From assembly GCA_942490895.1 (NCBI GenBank), contig CALNZC010000058.1, positions 53,748 to 117,747 on the forward strand: a stretch of DNA of 64,000 bases. The letters are read 5' to 3'. Origin of the DNA: JAGNXB01 sp942490895 (lineage in GTDB: Bacteria; Bacteroidota; Bacteroidia; Chitinophagales; Saprospiraceae). Shown piece after piece: positions 1 to 8,070 of this stretch; the stretch's first letter is position 1; every line of letters starts with the position of its first letter. Both the position numbers and the translations under genes were made by a program. Under the pieces are notes generated by a model, which saw only the letters and a list, made by a program, of their open reading frames with translations, made no database searches and was not told where the DNA came from.

Positions 1-165
1 CTCCTGTAGCACATCATGCGTGTCATCGACGGAGCGAGTCATCCGGAAGATCAGACTGTACAACTTCTCCTGGTACAAGTCCATCATCTGTCGGAATCCC
101 TCTTCCCTCCGGAGTGGATCGCAAAGCATTGCTAATACATGTTGATCTGATCCGGAGTTGGCCAC
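1..165 (-). CDS. ECF RNA polymerase sigma factor, N-terminal part only (runs off the window)
   Basis: Reading the minus strand from a GTG at 165 gives 55 codons that run off the left edge. The peptide contains LCDPLRREEGFRQMMDLYQ, then YSLIFRMTRSVDDTHDVLQE. This is the start of sigma-70 region 2 (core binding) in the family of small ECF sigma factors common in Bacteroidota. An in-frame TGA lies two codons upstream of the GTG. No ATG precedes the conserved part; an internal ATG (in LAML) and this GTG are the only plausible starts. It lies downstream of the SpoIIE-type phosphatase gene on the same strand, so the two may be cotranscribed. The family call is fairly sure; the start is not. Confidence 0.72.
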   Translation of the reverse strand, partial: MANSGSDQHVLAMLCDPLRREEGFRQMMDLYQEKLYSLIFRMTRSVDDTHDVLQE

Positions 166-240
166 GCTGTTTCAGGTTCCTGATTGCCTCTTTGACGAGG
201 TGAATGATAAAAGGTTTAATTCACGATCCGGAAAGGAGGA

Positions 241-1497
241 TCATCTGAACTTACAAGTCAGTACTGTCACGTCATCCGGAAAGGGCTGTTGACCGCGGAA
301 AAGCTCCATACGTTCCATAAGTTGTTCGTTGAATTCCTCCGCAGGCAAGTGATAGTAAGCCCGGGAATAATCAAATAACAACTGTTCGTTAAGGAAGTCT
401 CCATTGTCATTTTTCAAGTCGGTCAATCCATCTGTATAACTCAGGATCATGGACCCGGGGGTGATCTCCACTTCACCCACTTCCAGTTCGGGGAGCTCTG
501 TAAAACAACCCAGGATCGTGCATCCATCTTGCAGTTGGACTAACTCTCCATCCCGGACCAATAGCGGCGGAACGTGGCCGGCATTGACATAACGCAACTT
601 GCGTTCTGCAGGCAGGTATTCGGCAAAGAACATCGTAATGAATCGGGCACCGTTGGTGATCCGGAATACAGCATCGTTTAATTGGACGATCAGATCGTGC
701 AGAGAAAGTTTCTGAAGGAGAAGACTGTGGAGGTTCGCCTGAAAATTGGACATGATCAGGGCTGCCGCCAATCCCTTCCCGGAAATATCCGCTACACAAA
801 AGCTGAGTCGCTCCGAACTGTGTTGGATAAAATCAAAATAGTCGCCTCCGACCCCCAGTTGAGGTTTATATATGCTCGCCAGTTCAAATTTGTCGCTGGT
901 CGGGAGCACAGCGGGGACCAACATCATCTGAATATCGCTGGCCAGTTCCATTTCACGCTTCAGGCGTTCCTGTTCCAATTGGCGCTTGAACAGGCGCTTA
1001 TTCTCAATGGCAACCGCCACCACATTCGTAATGGTTGTGATGAACTGCACCTTGTTGTAGATATCCTGCTCCTGATCCAGATGCCCTAGAAAAGTATAAG
1101 CGATGGCAGTATCCTTATGCATCACGGGAATGATCAGGTCAAATTCCTTGAGGAAGGGGTGTTCATGGTGCTTGAGCTTGGTCAAGCGGGAAAACCCGCT
1201 CAACAGGTATCCGATCGCGCCATGACGTTCGATAAACTGCGGCTGTAAACCCAGATAAGCCGGACAGACCCAATCCGTCTCTTCCTTGTTCTTGACAAAG
1301 AGTGCCATTCGCGTAATACCCATCTCCCAGTTGAGAAAGGACTGGTACATCCGGAACAAATCTTCAAACTTGATATTGTTATTAATCGCCTGGGTGATGT
1401 TCAACAAGCGATTGATCTGAAGCTGCTTGAGGTTCAGATCTTTCTCCAACTCTTCAATCCGTTGGAGCATGTCGGTTTGGGCATGGATGTCAGACAC
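241..1497 (-). CDS. PP2C-type serine phosphatase with GAF-like sensor (SpoIIE/RsbU family)
   Basis: A 418-residue cytoplasmic protein. It starts with a short coiled-coil-like stretch (about 10-40), continues with a GAF-like region (about 40-175) and ends in a SpoIIE phosphatase domain (about 185-418). Visible PP2C metal-site signatures are GVGGDYFDF, FCVADISGKGLAAAL, YVNAGHVPPLL and LSYTDGLTDLKND. Proteins of this type dephosphorylate an anti-anti-sigma factor or similar partner and so control sigma factor release. No STAS or HATPase partner is visible here. The partial ECF sigma gene just downstream is a neighbour of unknown relation. The divergent gene to the right is pabB. Confidence 0.88.
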   Translation of the reverse strand: MSDIHAQTDMLQRIEELEKDLNLKQLQINRLLNITQAINNNIKFEDLFRMYQSFLNWEMGITRMALFVKNKEETDWVCPAYLGLQPQFIERHGAIGYLLSGFSRLTKLKHHEHPFLKEFDLIIPVMHKDTAIAYTFLGHLDQEQDIYNKVQFITTITNVVAVAIENKRLFKRQLEQERLKREMELASDIQMMLVPAVLPTSDKFELASIYKPQLGVGGDYFDFIQHSSERLSFCVADISGKGLAAALIMSNFQANLHSLLLQKLSLHDLIVQLNDAVFRITNGARFITMFFAEYLPAERKLRYVNAGHVPPLLVRDGELVQLQDGCTILGCFTELPELEVGEVEITPGSMILSYTDGLTDLKNDNGDFLNEQLLFDYSRAYYHLPAEEFNEQLMERMELFRGQQPFPDDVTVLTCKFR

Positions 1498-1738
1498 CCC
1501 CTAAAAGTACGGGATTCCCGACATTCTTCGCACCGCTTTGAGCCACTTCTGCAACCATCCCCGGAATCTCCACTAATTTCAGCCCTACAAATCTGTTTCT
1601 ATCACACCGTTTACCCTCCATCAGCAGGATATTCCTTATTCAGATCCAGGACATCTTCTGGGTGGCCTTCAGCATCTGCCCGGACTGCGGTTTCTGGATA
1701 GTGCCCTTCGTTCTCCAAACCTCGGACGGTATTCCTAT

Positions 1739-2998
1739 TTGATGGCTGATCCGTTTGGTTCTCTTCGCTATCAGAATAAAACCCTGTACTGGGATGAGGA
1801 GGAGATCTCCGGCGATCCATGGACGGTCTTTCGCAAAAAAGTACGCCAGTTCCCCTTGCAATATCTTCCGGACTGCCCACCGTTTCGGGGAGGTGCTGTC
1901 GGCTATGTCGGGTATGAGCTCAACCAGACGCTGGAGACTTTGCCTCCTGTACCTTCAGATGGATACGATCTGCCCTCATTATGGGTCCACTTCTATGATG
2001 TGGTGGCTGTGTTTGACCACCTACGTCAAACTACTACCCTCTATAGCTCCGGATATCCTGAAAAAAATCCCATTCTACGGCGGTCACGTGCTCTCGAGCG
2101 GACAGCCTGGTGGATGGATCAATTGACCTCCGCTGCAGCGGTTCCACCTACGGCGCCACCAGTCCGGACGAATCCTCAGTGGACATCCAACTTTACCCAA
2201 GAGGACTATATCCGGTCGGTCGACCGAATCCGGGAATGGATCGCTGCCGGCGATGTCTTTCAGGCCAATTTTTCTCAGCGTTTCACCGCTGATCTTCCCA
2301 GAGACTTTGACCCTGTTGCTTTTTATCAGCATTCCCGGGAGATCAATGCAGCACCTTTTGGTGCCTATTTCCAATATCCTGATCTCACCATCGCATCCGT
2401 TTCTCCGGAACGGTTCCTACGCTTGTCCGGACGAAAGATCGAAACCCGACCGATCAAGGGCACCCGTCCTCGCCATGCCGATCGGCACCGTGACGCAGAA
2501 CTGGCTGCTGAACTGATGGCCAGTCAAAAAGACCGATCGGAGAACACCATGATCGTTGATCTGCTCCGCAATGACCTCTCCAGGGTCTGCATCCCCGGAT
2601 CGGTCACTGTCCCGGTACTATGTGGTCTGGAATCTTATGCCTCGGTCCACCATCTGGTGTCCACTGTGCAAGGTGAACTCAAACCAGGGTTACACGCTGT
2701 AGACGTTGTTAAAGCAGCGTTTCCAGGAGGGTCGATTACGGGGGCACCCAAGAAAAGGGCCATGGAGATCATCCAGGAATTAGAAGGCATCCCCCGGCAT
2801 GTATACTGTGGTAGCCTGGGATACTGGGGCTTTGATGGACATATGGATACGAATATTGCCATCAGAACGATCCTGATCCAGGGGGACAAGGCCTGGTTTC
2901 AGTCGGGCGGGGGGATTGTCTATCTTTCGGATGGCGCCGAAGAATACCAGGAATCCCTGGATAAGGCTGCCCGAATTTTTACTGCCTTTCAGCCATGA
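1739..2998 (+). CDS. pabB: Aminodeoxychorismate synthase component I / anthranilate synthase-like chorismate-binding enzyme
   Basis: A chorismate-binding enzyme of 419 residues from the TTG at 1739 (ATG at 1742). Family motifs visible are IAAGDVFQANFSQRF, ETRPIKGTRPR, MIVDLLRNDLSRVC, FPGGSITGAPKKRAMEII and the C-terminal FQSGGGIVYLSDG. PIKGT, with Lys, is the PabB/TrpE nucleophile region. The paired amidotransferase and the class IV aminotransferase downstream favour p-aminobenzoate (folate) synthesis over tryptophan. The stop overlaps the next gene by 4 bp (ATGA). In-frame sequence upstream of the TTG still looks like PabB (LGGLQHLPGLRFLDSALRS, then NLGRYSYLMADPF) back to about 1622, yet there is no ATG, GTG or TTG before the in-frame stop at 1574-1576. 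The real start may therefore be non-canonical, further upstream, or lost. Confidence 0.88.
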   Translation: MMADPFGSLRYQNKTLYWDEEEISGDPWTVFRKKVRQFPLQYLPDCPPFRGGAVGYVGYELNQTLETLPPVPSDGYDLPSLWVHFYDVVAVFDHLRQTTTLYSSGYPEKNPILRRSRALERTAWWMDQLTSAAAVPPTAPPVRTNPQWTSNFTQEDYIRSVDRIREWIAAGDVFQANFSQRFTADLPRDFDPVAFYQHSREINAAPFGAYFQYPDLTIASVSPERFLRLSGRKIETRPIKGTRPRHADRHRDAELAAELMASQKDRSENTMIVDLLRNDLSRVCIPGSVTVPVLCGLESYASVHHLVSTVQGELKPGLHAVDVVKAAFPGGSITGAPKKRAMEIIQELEGIPRHVYCGSLGYWGFDGHMDTNIAIRTILIQGDKAWFQSGGGIVYLSDGAEEYQESLDKAARIFTAFQP

Positions 2999-3597
2999 TC
3001 CTGATCGTCGACAATTACGATTCCTTTGTGTACAATCTGGTCCACTATTTCCAAATCCTGGGAAAGGAGGTGGAGGTAGTCCGGAATGACGATCCTGTCC
3101 TGACCGATCTGTCCCAGCACCCACCGGAAGCCATCATTCTTTCTCCTGGACCTTGTACACCTGTGGAGGCCGGTCACTGTGTTGATGTTATTCGCTCCTG
3201 GAGTGGGGTTCTCCCCATCCTCGGGGTTTGTCTGGGACATCAGTGTATAGGTACTGCATTTTCGATCCCGGTGATCCGCTCGCCCCAACCGGTTCATGGT
3301 CTCTCGGAGAAGATCCACACTAAAGCCGGACATCCATTGTTTGATGGACTATCCAACCCGTTTGATGCGGCCCGATACCACAGTCTTATCCTTCCTGCGA
3401 AGGAACAGGATTGTCACCCGTTGATCCCGATTGCCTGGACGAGCGATGGCCTGAACATGGCTGTTGAACATTCAGATCATCCGACCTTTGGGGTCCAATT
3501 CCATCCCGAGTCTATCCTCACTCCAGAAGGTCTACACCTTCTTCGCAATTTTCTCACCCTGACCCATACCCTCCATGAACAACGACACTTCGCATGA
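2995..3597 (+). CDS. pabA: Glutamine amidotransferase subunit of aminodeoxychorismate (or anthranilate) synthase
   Basis: A 200-residue class I glutamine amidotransferase. It begins MILIVDNYDSFVYNLVHYF, has the oxyanion strip ILSPGPCTPVEAG and the nucleophile elbow LGVCLGHQCIG, and the catalytic His-Glu pair sits in GVQFHPESILTPEG. It releases ammonia from glutamine for the PabB-type subunit encoded directly upstream, which it overlaps by 4 bp. The length is normal for the family. The following aminotransferase gene starts inside its 3' end (23 bp overlap), so the three genes are translationally coupled. Because TrpG and PabA are alike in sequence, the symbol rests on the neighbouring pabC-like gene. 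Confidence 0.88.
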   Translation: MILIVDNYDSFVYNLVHYFQILGKEVEVVRNDDPVLTDLSQHPPEAIILSPGPCTPVEAGHCVDVIRSWSGVLPILGVCLGHQCIGTAFSIPVIRSPQPVHGLSEKIHTKAGHPLFDGLSNPFDAARYHSLILPAKEQDCHPLIPIAWTSDGLNMAVEHSDHPTFGVQFHPESILTPEGLHLLRNFLTLTHTLHEQRHFA

Positions 3598-4477
3598 TTG
3601 GACCTGGGTGAATGGTCAAGTCATTCCCGGACACCAGCCAGTTGTCTATGCTGATGATCAGGGCTTCCTTTTAGGGACCGGACTCTTCGAGACCATTGCT
3701 GTGGTCAATGGGAAACTGGTGAACCTCGCAGCGCATATCAATCGACTTTTAGCTGGACTACAGCAGATCGGCACACCTTTGTCATTGGAACAAATGGATG
3801 CGGAAGGCATGTTGAAAGACCTCTTTGAAAAAGAAGCCGGTCGCCATGGTGCTTTACGTGTCACCGTCACCCCAGGCCGCACTGATCGAGGATTAAGCGC
3901 ACAACGATCAGGTGAACCTAATATCATTGCGCGTTTCTCGGAATTGGTCCATCTGTCTTCCCATCCGGTAGATCTGCATATCGCTTCTTTTCAGAAAAAT
4001 CCGAACAGTCCGAGTAGCTATCTAAAATCCACCAACTATCTGGATCATATTCTCGCCCTCCGTGAAGCAAGAGAGGCAGCAGCAGATGATGCATTACTAT
4101 TGACAGTGGATGGTCGTATCAGTTGTACCACAACAGCCAATGTGATCATCTGGGATGGACACCAGTTGAAACAACCTGATTTACACTCTGCCGCACTTCC
4201 AGGGACAACCCTGGCCTTGTTAAATTCACTTCTTCCTGCCAAACGTAAAATTCATCAAGCACCCTTGACCCGTCTGGACCTCGATGTGGCCAAGGGCGTA
4301 TACCTTGTCAATAGCCTCAAAGGAATCCAACCTGTCAATTCTATTGGTGACCGGCGTTATTATTCTGATTTGAATGGTGTGTTTGCGGTAATGACCAAAG
4401 CACTTCGCTCCTATGTCATTGCCGAGTGTGGGGAACATGTAGGGGAGGGTGTATTTCCCTGGTTGGGAGAGGGGTGA
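3575..4477 (+). CDS. pabC: Class IV aminotransferase, probable aminodeoxychorismate lyase
   Basis: A 300-residue PLP fold type IV enzyme. GFLLGTGLFETIAVVNGKL near residue 30 and the C-terminal region VYLVNSLKGIQPV match the family that includes PabC, D-amino-acid aminotransferase and IlvE. SYLKSTNYLDHILALREA around residue 150 holds the expected PLP lysine region, and the segment after ADDALLLTVDGRISCTTTAN corresponds to the substrate/cofactor loop. As third gene of a pabB-pabA-pabC unit it would convert aminodeoxychorismate to p-aminobenzoate and pyruvate. The lyase role is inferred from this context. The ATG at 3575 lies within the end of pabA. Confidence 0.82.
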   Translation: MNNDTSHDWTWVNGQVIPGHQPVVYADDQGFLLGTGLFETIAVVNGKLVNLAAHINRLLAGLQQIGTPLSLEQMDAEGMLKDLFEKEAGRHGALRVTVTPGRTDRGLSAQRSGEPNIIARFSELVHLSSHPVDLHIASFQKNPNSPSSYLKSTNYLDHILALREAREAAADDALLLTVDGRISCTTTANVIIWDGHQLKQPDLHSAALPGTTLALLNSLLPAKRKIHQAPLTRLDLDVAKGVYLVNSLKGIQPVNSIGDRRYYSDLNGVFAVMTKALRSYVIAECGEHVGEGVFPWLGEG

Positions 4478-4568
4478 ACCTGCTGCATATCACATGCTAC
4501 GCGCCTTCTGGCGTATATGCAATCAGGTTTGTCGAAGGTATCTTTTGAAGATTGGAGAACCAGTCAAT

Positions 4569-4627
4569 TCAACAGGAGGAGGATGCCATGTTCAGTACTT
4601 ACACATGTTTAACCCTCCTCCTGTTGA
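4569..4627. repeat. 14 bp perfect inverted repeat with 31 nt loop upstream of the Crp/Fnr gene
   Basis: TCAACAGGAGGAGG at 4569-4582 is exactly reverse-complemented at 4614-4627. The spacer holds a further CATG/CATG symmetry. No T-tract follows, so it is not an ordinary intrinsic terminator. It lies about 100 bp before the Crp/Fnr start and after the pab genes, in a 253 bp intergenic gap. It may be an mRNA hairpin or a regulator site; the role is unknown. Confidence 0.5.
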
Positions 4628-4730
4628 TCATTCACGGTCCATTGTAAGCACAGAACAATAAGATATCCCGAGCATCAAATAGAAATAGTACTCTTGTTCT
4701 ACTGGCTCTATTTTTTCAAATATATTACTC

Positions 4731-5303
4731 ATGAATGATCGTTTCATCGCTGCATTCCGTCGATTCAAATTTTTACACCTGTCGGATCTGCTTTCATTGT
4801 ATAAGACAGCCTCGATCAAATCTTTCAAAAAGGGAGAATTCATAGCCAGGGAAGGCGAGTACTGTCCTTACGTCTTTTTAATTTTAAAAGGAATCATCCG
4901 GATCTATATCCTTACACCGGAGGCTACAGAAAGAACTGTCAGACTGTCAAAAGAGAAGGACTTCACTGCATGTGGTGACAGTTTTCTCCGTGGAAACCCC
5001 TCAAGAGAATATATGGAAGCAATAGAAGATTGCACCGTTATTATATTTAAAACCAAATTGTTAGATGAACTGGCCAAAGAGAATATTCGTATTCAACGGC
5101 TTATGTATGAAGGATTGAAAGAAGGCTTTTGGGAAGCCATTACCCGCATCGAATTCTTTACTATCCTTACTCCAGAGCAGCGTTATCGGCGTTTGATAGA
5201 CGAGTCACCAGAACTACTCCAACGTGTTCCCCAGAAATATTTAGCTTCCTATCTCGGTATTACAACCGTCTCCTTATCTCGGATCAGAAATCGGAAAGGC
5301 TAG
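4731..5303 (+). CDS. Crp/Fnr family transcriptional regulator
   Basis: A 190-residue protein with an N-terminal cyclic-nucleotide-binding-like beta barrel (about 20-120: FKKGEFIAREGEYCPYVFLI then LKGIIRIYI). The C-terminal helical region is reminiscent of a short winged HTH (QKYLASYLGITTVSLSRIRN). This layout is typical of the many Bacteroidota Crp-like regulators that keep the barrel but usually lack cAMP-binding residues. No Fnr-type cysteine cluster is seen. It lies upstream of a small membrane protein and a membrane rhodanese on the same strand, which are its likely targets or operon partners. Confidence 0.85.
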   Translation: MNDRFIAAFRRFKFLHLSDLLSLYKTASIKSFKKGEFIAREGEYCPYVFLILKGIIRIYILTPEATERTVRLSKEKDFTACGDSFLRGNPSREYMEAIEDCTVIIFKTKLLDELAKENIRIQRLMYEGLKEGFWEAITRIEFFTILTPEQRYRRLIDESPELLQRVPQKYLASYLGITTVSLSRIRNRKG

Positions 5304-5394
5304 GAAGTAGCCGCTTTATTAACATATGTTATTTTCTGGCTGTTTTTGTCGGTTGATATTTGTATTTCAAATCTCATCACAAATGCAGGTGTTC

Positions 5395-5523
5395 ATGTCA
5401 AAAGCAACCAATGACCCGAATTCGGAACAGAACTTCCATCATCAAGGGTTGAAAACTGTCCTGTTCATGCTGTTTATTCCCGGGATCTATTTGATTGGAA
5501 AATTGATCTTGCTGATCATCTAA
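5395..5523 (+). CDS. Small single-pass membrane protein between Crp/Fnr and rhodanese genes
   Basis: A 42-residue product starting at the ATG at 5395 (another ATG lies at 5383). The N-terminal half is polar and the C-terminal half is one hydrophobic helix, LFMLFIPGIYLIGKLILLII. It ends 9 bp before the rhodanese gene and is in the same direction. I do not recognise a family. Its position inside a same-strand run and its clean membrane helix argue for a real gene. It may be a small partner of the membrane rhodanese. Confidence 0.5.
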   Translation: MSKATNDPNSEQNFHHQGLKTVLFMLFIPGIYLIGKLILLII

Positions 5524-5532
5524 CCCGAATTC

Positions 5533-6057
5533 ATGAGAACGATTATTGTCGATGTAAGGTCCTCAAAAGAATTTCAGGAAGGTACATATCCGGGTGCAGT
5601 GAATATTCCATCCAATGAATTCAGTATCTCTCGTTTCGATCCGTTCAAGGGAGATTCAATAAGTTTAGTATGCTACAGTGGTCGCAGAGCCAAGGATATC
5701 CAGTTTCTTCTGGAAGAAGCAGGGTTCAGACATGTAAGCCTGATGCAATACCAGATCGCTCATTTTGAAGAACATTCCATCAGAAAACCATCCAATTGGA
5801 CAATTGATCGGCAATTTCGACTTGCCCTGAGTGTGTTAATCGGTATATTTCTCGTTGGGAATTACCTGTTCAATTACCCTCACTCCCTGGCCATTCTACT
5901 TATCGTATTTGCAGGTCTGATCTACTCTGCTATCACAGATAATTGCTATTTGAAAGTACTCATTGCCAACCTTCCATGGAACAAAACCGACATCGAAATT
6001 TCCAAATCTCTGAACCCTGCATCTTCATCCCTGGCTGATTCTATTCCTCTTGATTAA
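5533..6057 (+). CDS. Membrane-anchored rhodanese-like protein (YgaP type, with DUF2892-like tail)
   Basis: A 174-residue protein. Residues 1-90 form a rhodanese domain: IIVDVRSSKEFQEGTYPGA at the start and the active-site loop LVCYSGRRAKD with the sulfur-carrying Cys. The tail (about 95-165) has two hydrophobic segments, LALSVLIGIFLVGNYLF and LAILLIVFAGLIYSAI, and a conserved-looking DNCYLK, as in the YgaP/DUF2892 membrane module. The predicted role is sulfane-sulfur transfer at the inner membrane. It is the last gene of the Crp-small protein-rhodanese run. Confidence 0.85.
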   Translation: MRTIIVDVRSSKEFQEGTYPGAVNIPSNEFSISRFDPFKGDSISLVCYSGRRAKDIQFLLEEAGFRHVSLMQYQIAHFEEHSIRKPSNWTIDRQFRLALSVLIGIFLVGNYLFNYPHSLAILLIVFAGLIYSAITDNCYLKVLIANLPWNKTDIEISKSLNPASSSLADSIPLD

Positions 6058-6384
6058 TGGATTCCCTATAATTGCCTTTTGACAACTGATGAAAATTGTG
6101 GATTGGTGGACGGCTGATTGAAACGATGCGGGATGCTTAGGCCATAACCCGAATTCAAGATTCATGATATAATTATAACTATCATTCAGGTAGTGGCTAC
6201 ATTCTACAGATCTTCCAGCATCATTCCCGAAGTCCTCAATTGCCCTTGCAGATGTATAAAGTATCGCCATGTCCTTGGGTTGATGATGATCCCACAGCAG
6301 TACAAAACCCGTATAATTCTGAAATTGTACGTTTAGTTCAAACTGAAGCCCTTTGTCCTCCTGGAAGTCTTCGGTCGTAAAAAC
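6025..6384 (-). pseudogene. Possible gene remnant, unrecognised
   Basis: The minus-strand frame is open from 6384 (just after an in-frame TAA) to a stop at 6025. It reads TEDFQEDKGLQFELNVQFQ and later AILYTSARAIEDFGNDAGRS, with soluble-protein-like composition and no family I know. The only ATG is at 6270, well inside the protein-like part, and the 3' end overlaps the rhodanese gene on the other strand. This looks like the C-terminal remnant of a broken gene, or chance. Apart from it, nothing is seen in the 350 bp between the rhodanese and DUF2200 genes. Confidence 0.3.
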
Positions 6385-6408
6385 TTAGGCATCTACTGAA
6401 AAGAAGCA

Positions 6409-6774
6409 CTATGCTTCTCTCAGAATTTTTTCCATCTTTCTTCCTCTTGCCAATTCATCCACCAACTTATCCAGATATCTGGCCTGCCTGGTGAGTGGAT
6501 TGTCAATTTCCTCGATCCGGTAGCCGCAGATAACGCCTGTGATCAGCGGCGCGTTCGGGTTTAATTTGGCCCGCGCAAAGAAGGTTTCAAATGTCACTTT
6601 CTCCTCCATCAGATCCTGAAGTTTCTGATCGTCAAATCCGGTCAGCCATTCGATGACCTGATGCAGTTCCTCTTTTGTTCGCCCCTTCTTCTCCACCTTT
6701 GTGATGTAGTGTGGATACACGGAGGCAAATTTCATTTTTGCAATTCGATCGTTGTGTTCGGGTGTGATTTTCAT
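6409..6774 (-). CDS. DUF2200 domain protein
   Basis: A 121-residue protein covering the whole DUF2200 family: MKFASVYPHYITKVEKKGRT, VIEWLTGFDDQ, VTFETFFARAKLNPNAPLI and the conserved ITGVICGYRIEEIDNPLTRQ. The molecular function of the family is unknown. Its start codon shares one base with the stop of the upstream DUF1801 gene (TAATG), so the two are almost surely cotranscribed. Confidence 0.85.
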   Translation of the reverse strand: MKITPEHNDRIAKMKFASVYPHYITKVEKKGRTKEELHQVIEWLTGFDDQKLQDLMEEKVTFETFFARAKLNPNAPLITGVICGYRIEEIDNPLTRQARYLDKLVDELARGRKMEKILREA

Positions 6775-7193
6775 TACCGTTCCAATTTAACTAATACGCC
6801 TTTTCGCTTGACAATGTTTTTATAGTCCCATTGAACTTCTCTTGCCTTTTGCAGCCATCGTGTCAAGTCATCTTCATCAATGTCAGATGTCTGTTGATAG
6901 AAAATGGAGGCATCTTTGAATTTCTTTCCCGGGACATTCAACCCGGGCTCGTTAAAATCAGCTCCACTCCAGAACATCAACCGGATTCCTGCTTTTTGCC
7001 GACTATAACCCACTATGGGATTGCCATCCAAAAACCAGACTGGGTGGGCATGCCAGAGCTTTCCTTCTGCTTCAGTCAATACACTGCTTATGATTCCTGC
7101 TAACTGATCACAAATGATTCTGTCAACAGTTTGTTGTTGGTTATGATAAACTTCTAAATCGAGGGATTTCATTGGTTGCATAGGCATGATCAT
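6774..7193 (-). CDS. DUF1801 (YdhG-like) domain protein
   Basis: A 139-residue protein. WHAHPVWFLDGNPIVGYSR and GIRLMFWSGADFNEPGL match the DUF1801 fold (YdhG/YobT relatives). The function is unknown, and the protein is predicted to be a small soluble one. Four in-frame ATGs occur in the first eight codons; the one at 7172 (MKSLDLEVYH) may be the true start. It is the first gene of a two-gene unit with the DUF2200 gene. Confidence 0.8.
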   Translation of the reverse strand: MIMPMQPMKSLDLEVYHNQQQTVDRIICDQLAGIISSVLTEAEGKLWHAHPVWFLDGNPIVGYSRQKAGIRLMFWSGADFNEPGLNVPGKKFKDASIFYQQTSDIDEDDLTRWLQKAREVQWDYKNIVKRKGVLVKLER

Positions 7194-7233
7194 CAGAATT
7201 CTACTATTTTACAGAAGAGTTGCGGCTCTTTGT

Positions 7234-8070
7234 TCATTTATTGCTTTTATCTCCGGTCAGGTTTTGTGCTTTCTCCTTTTGTATATCACTTAGATAAATC
7301 TTATCAATCGGCTCAGTATAATTGTCATACATTGAAATACTGTTTAAATAGAGTTGCTCAGATTTATCCAGGGCAATGAAATACTCATCCATTCTATTGA
7401 CCTGTTTATTGGCCAAGGCCAGATAGAAATAGACCTCCGCTAACTCGTAATAATCCAATTGCTTTTCTAATAGTTCAATAGCTTGTTCGTAATTGCCCAG
7501 TTCATATTCTATCACACCGATATGATAATAATCATATAAGCCTGGGGAAGATTTGTATGTTTTCAAGTGGGTATGAATGATCGTTTTGGCCCTTTCCAGT
7601 TCTCCCAATTCCTTATAGCATAAACCGAGTGCTACTTCAAGATGATAATTCCCATTCTGACAATACCCGACATCATAAATCATAATCCGTTTTAATTCTT
7701 CTATATCTTCGATTGCACCGATGTAATCTCTCAGGAACTGTAATCTGCACCAGCCTCTATATCCCAGATATTCTATGGGTGATAATTGTACGGCCCTATC
7801 AATTAGTTTTTTCCACTCAACAAAGTGTCCTCTTTTTAGATATGGAACCCCCTTCTCCATATATGAATATGCGAAAGAAGGGCACAGATCAATGGATTGA
7901 TTAAACAATTCCTGTGATTTGAAAGAACCTTGCTTGTATCTGATGGCTTTCCATGCTTTTTCACAAGAATTATAGCAATCCGTATTATCCTTAAGTAACT
8001 CACAGTTGGGTTGGGAACATAATTCAAAGCTGAAGCAAAAAATGGTCAGTACTACTATTAGAACCTTCAT
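7234..8070 (-). CDS. Exported TPR-repeat protein
   Basis: A 278-residue protein with a signal peptide (MKVLIVVLTIFCFSFELCSQ). Helical TPR-like repeats follow from about residue 60 to 245; examples are ALGLCYKELGELERAKTIIH, YHIGVIEYELGNYEQAIELL and YFYLALANKQVNRMDEYFIA. It has no enzymatic domain and is probably a periplasmic scaffold. Its ATG overlaps the stop of the upstream TonB-C-like lipoprotein gene by 4 bp, so the two form one unit. Confidence 0.72.
   Translation of the reverse strand: MKVLIVVLTIFCFSFELCSQPNCELLKDNTDCYNSCEKAWKAIRYKQGSFKSQELFNQSIDLCPSFAYSYMEKGVPYLKRGHFVEWKKLIDRAVQLSPIEYLGYRGWCRLQFLRDYIGAIEDIEELKRIMIYDVGYCQNGNYHLEVALGLCYKELGELERAKTIIHTHLKTYKSSPGLYDYYHIGVIEYELGNYEQAIELLEKQLDYYELAEVYFYLALANKQVNRMDEYFIALDKSEQLYLNSISMYDNYTEPIDKIYLSDIQKEKAQNLTGDKSNK

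Noticed and set aside
682..1089. 135-codon plus-strand frame
   Set aside because: Antisense to the SpoIIE-type phosphatase gene, which has all catalytic motifs.
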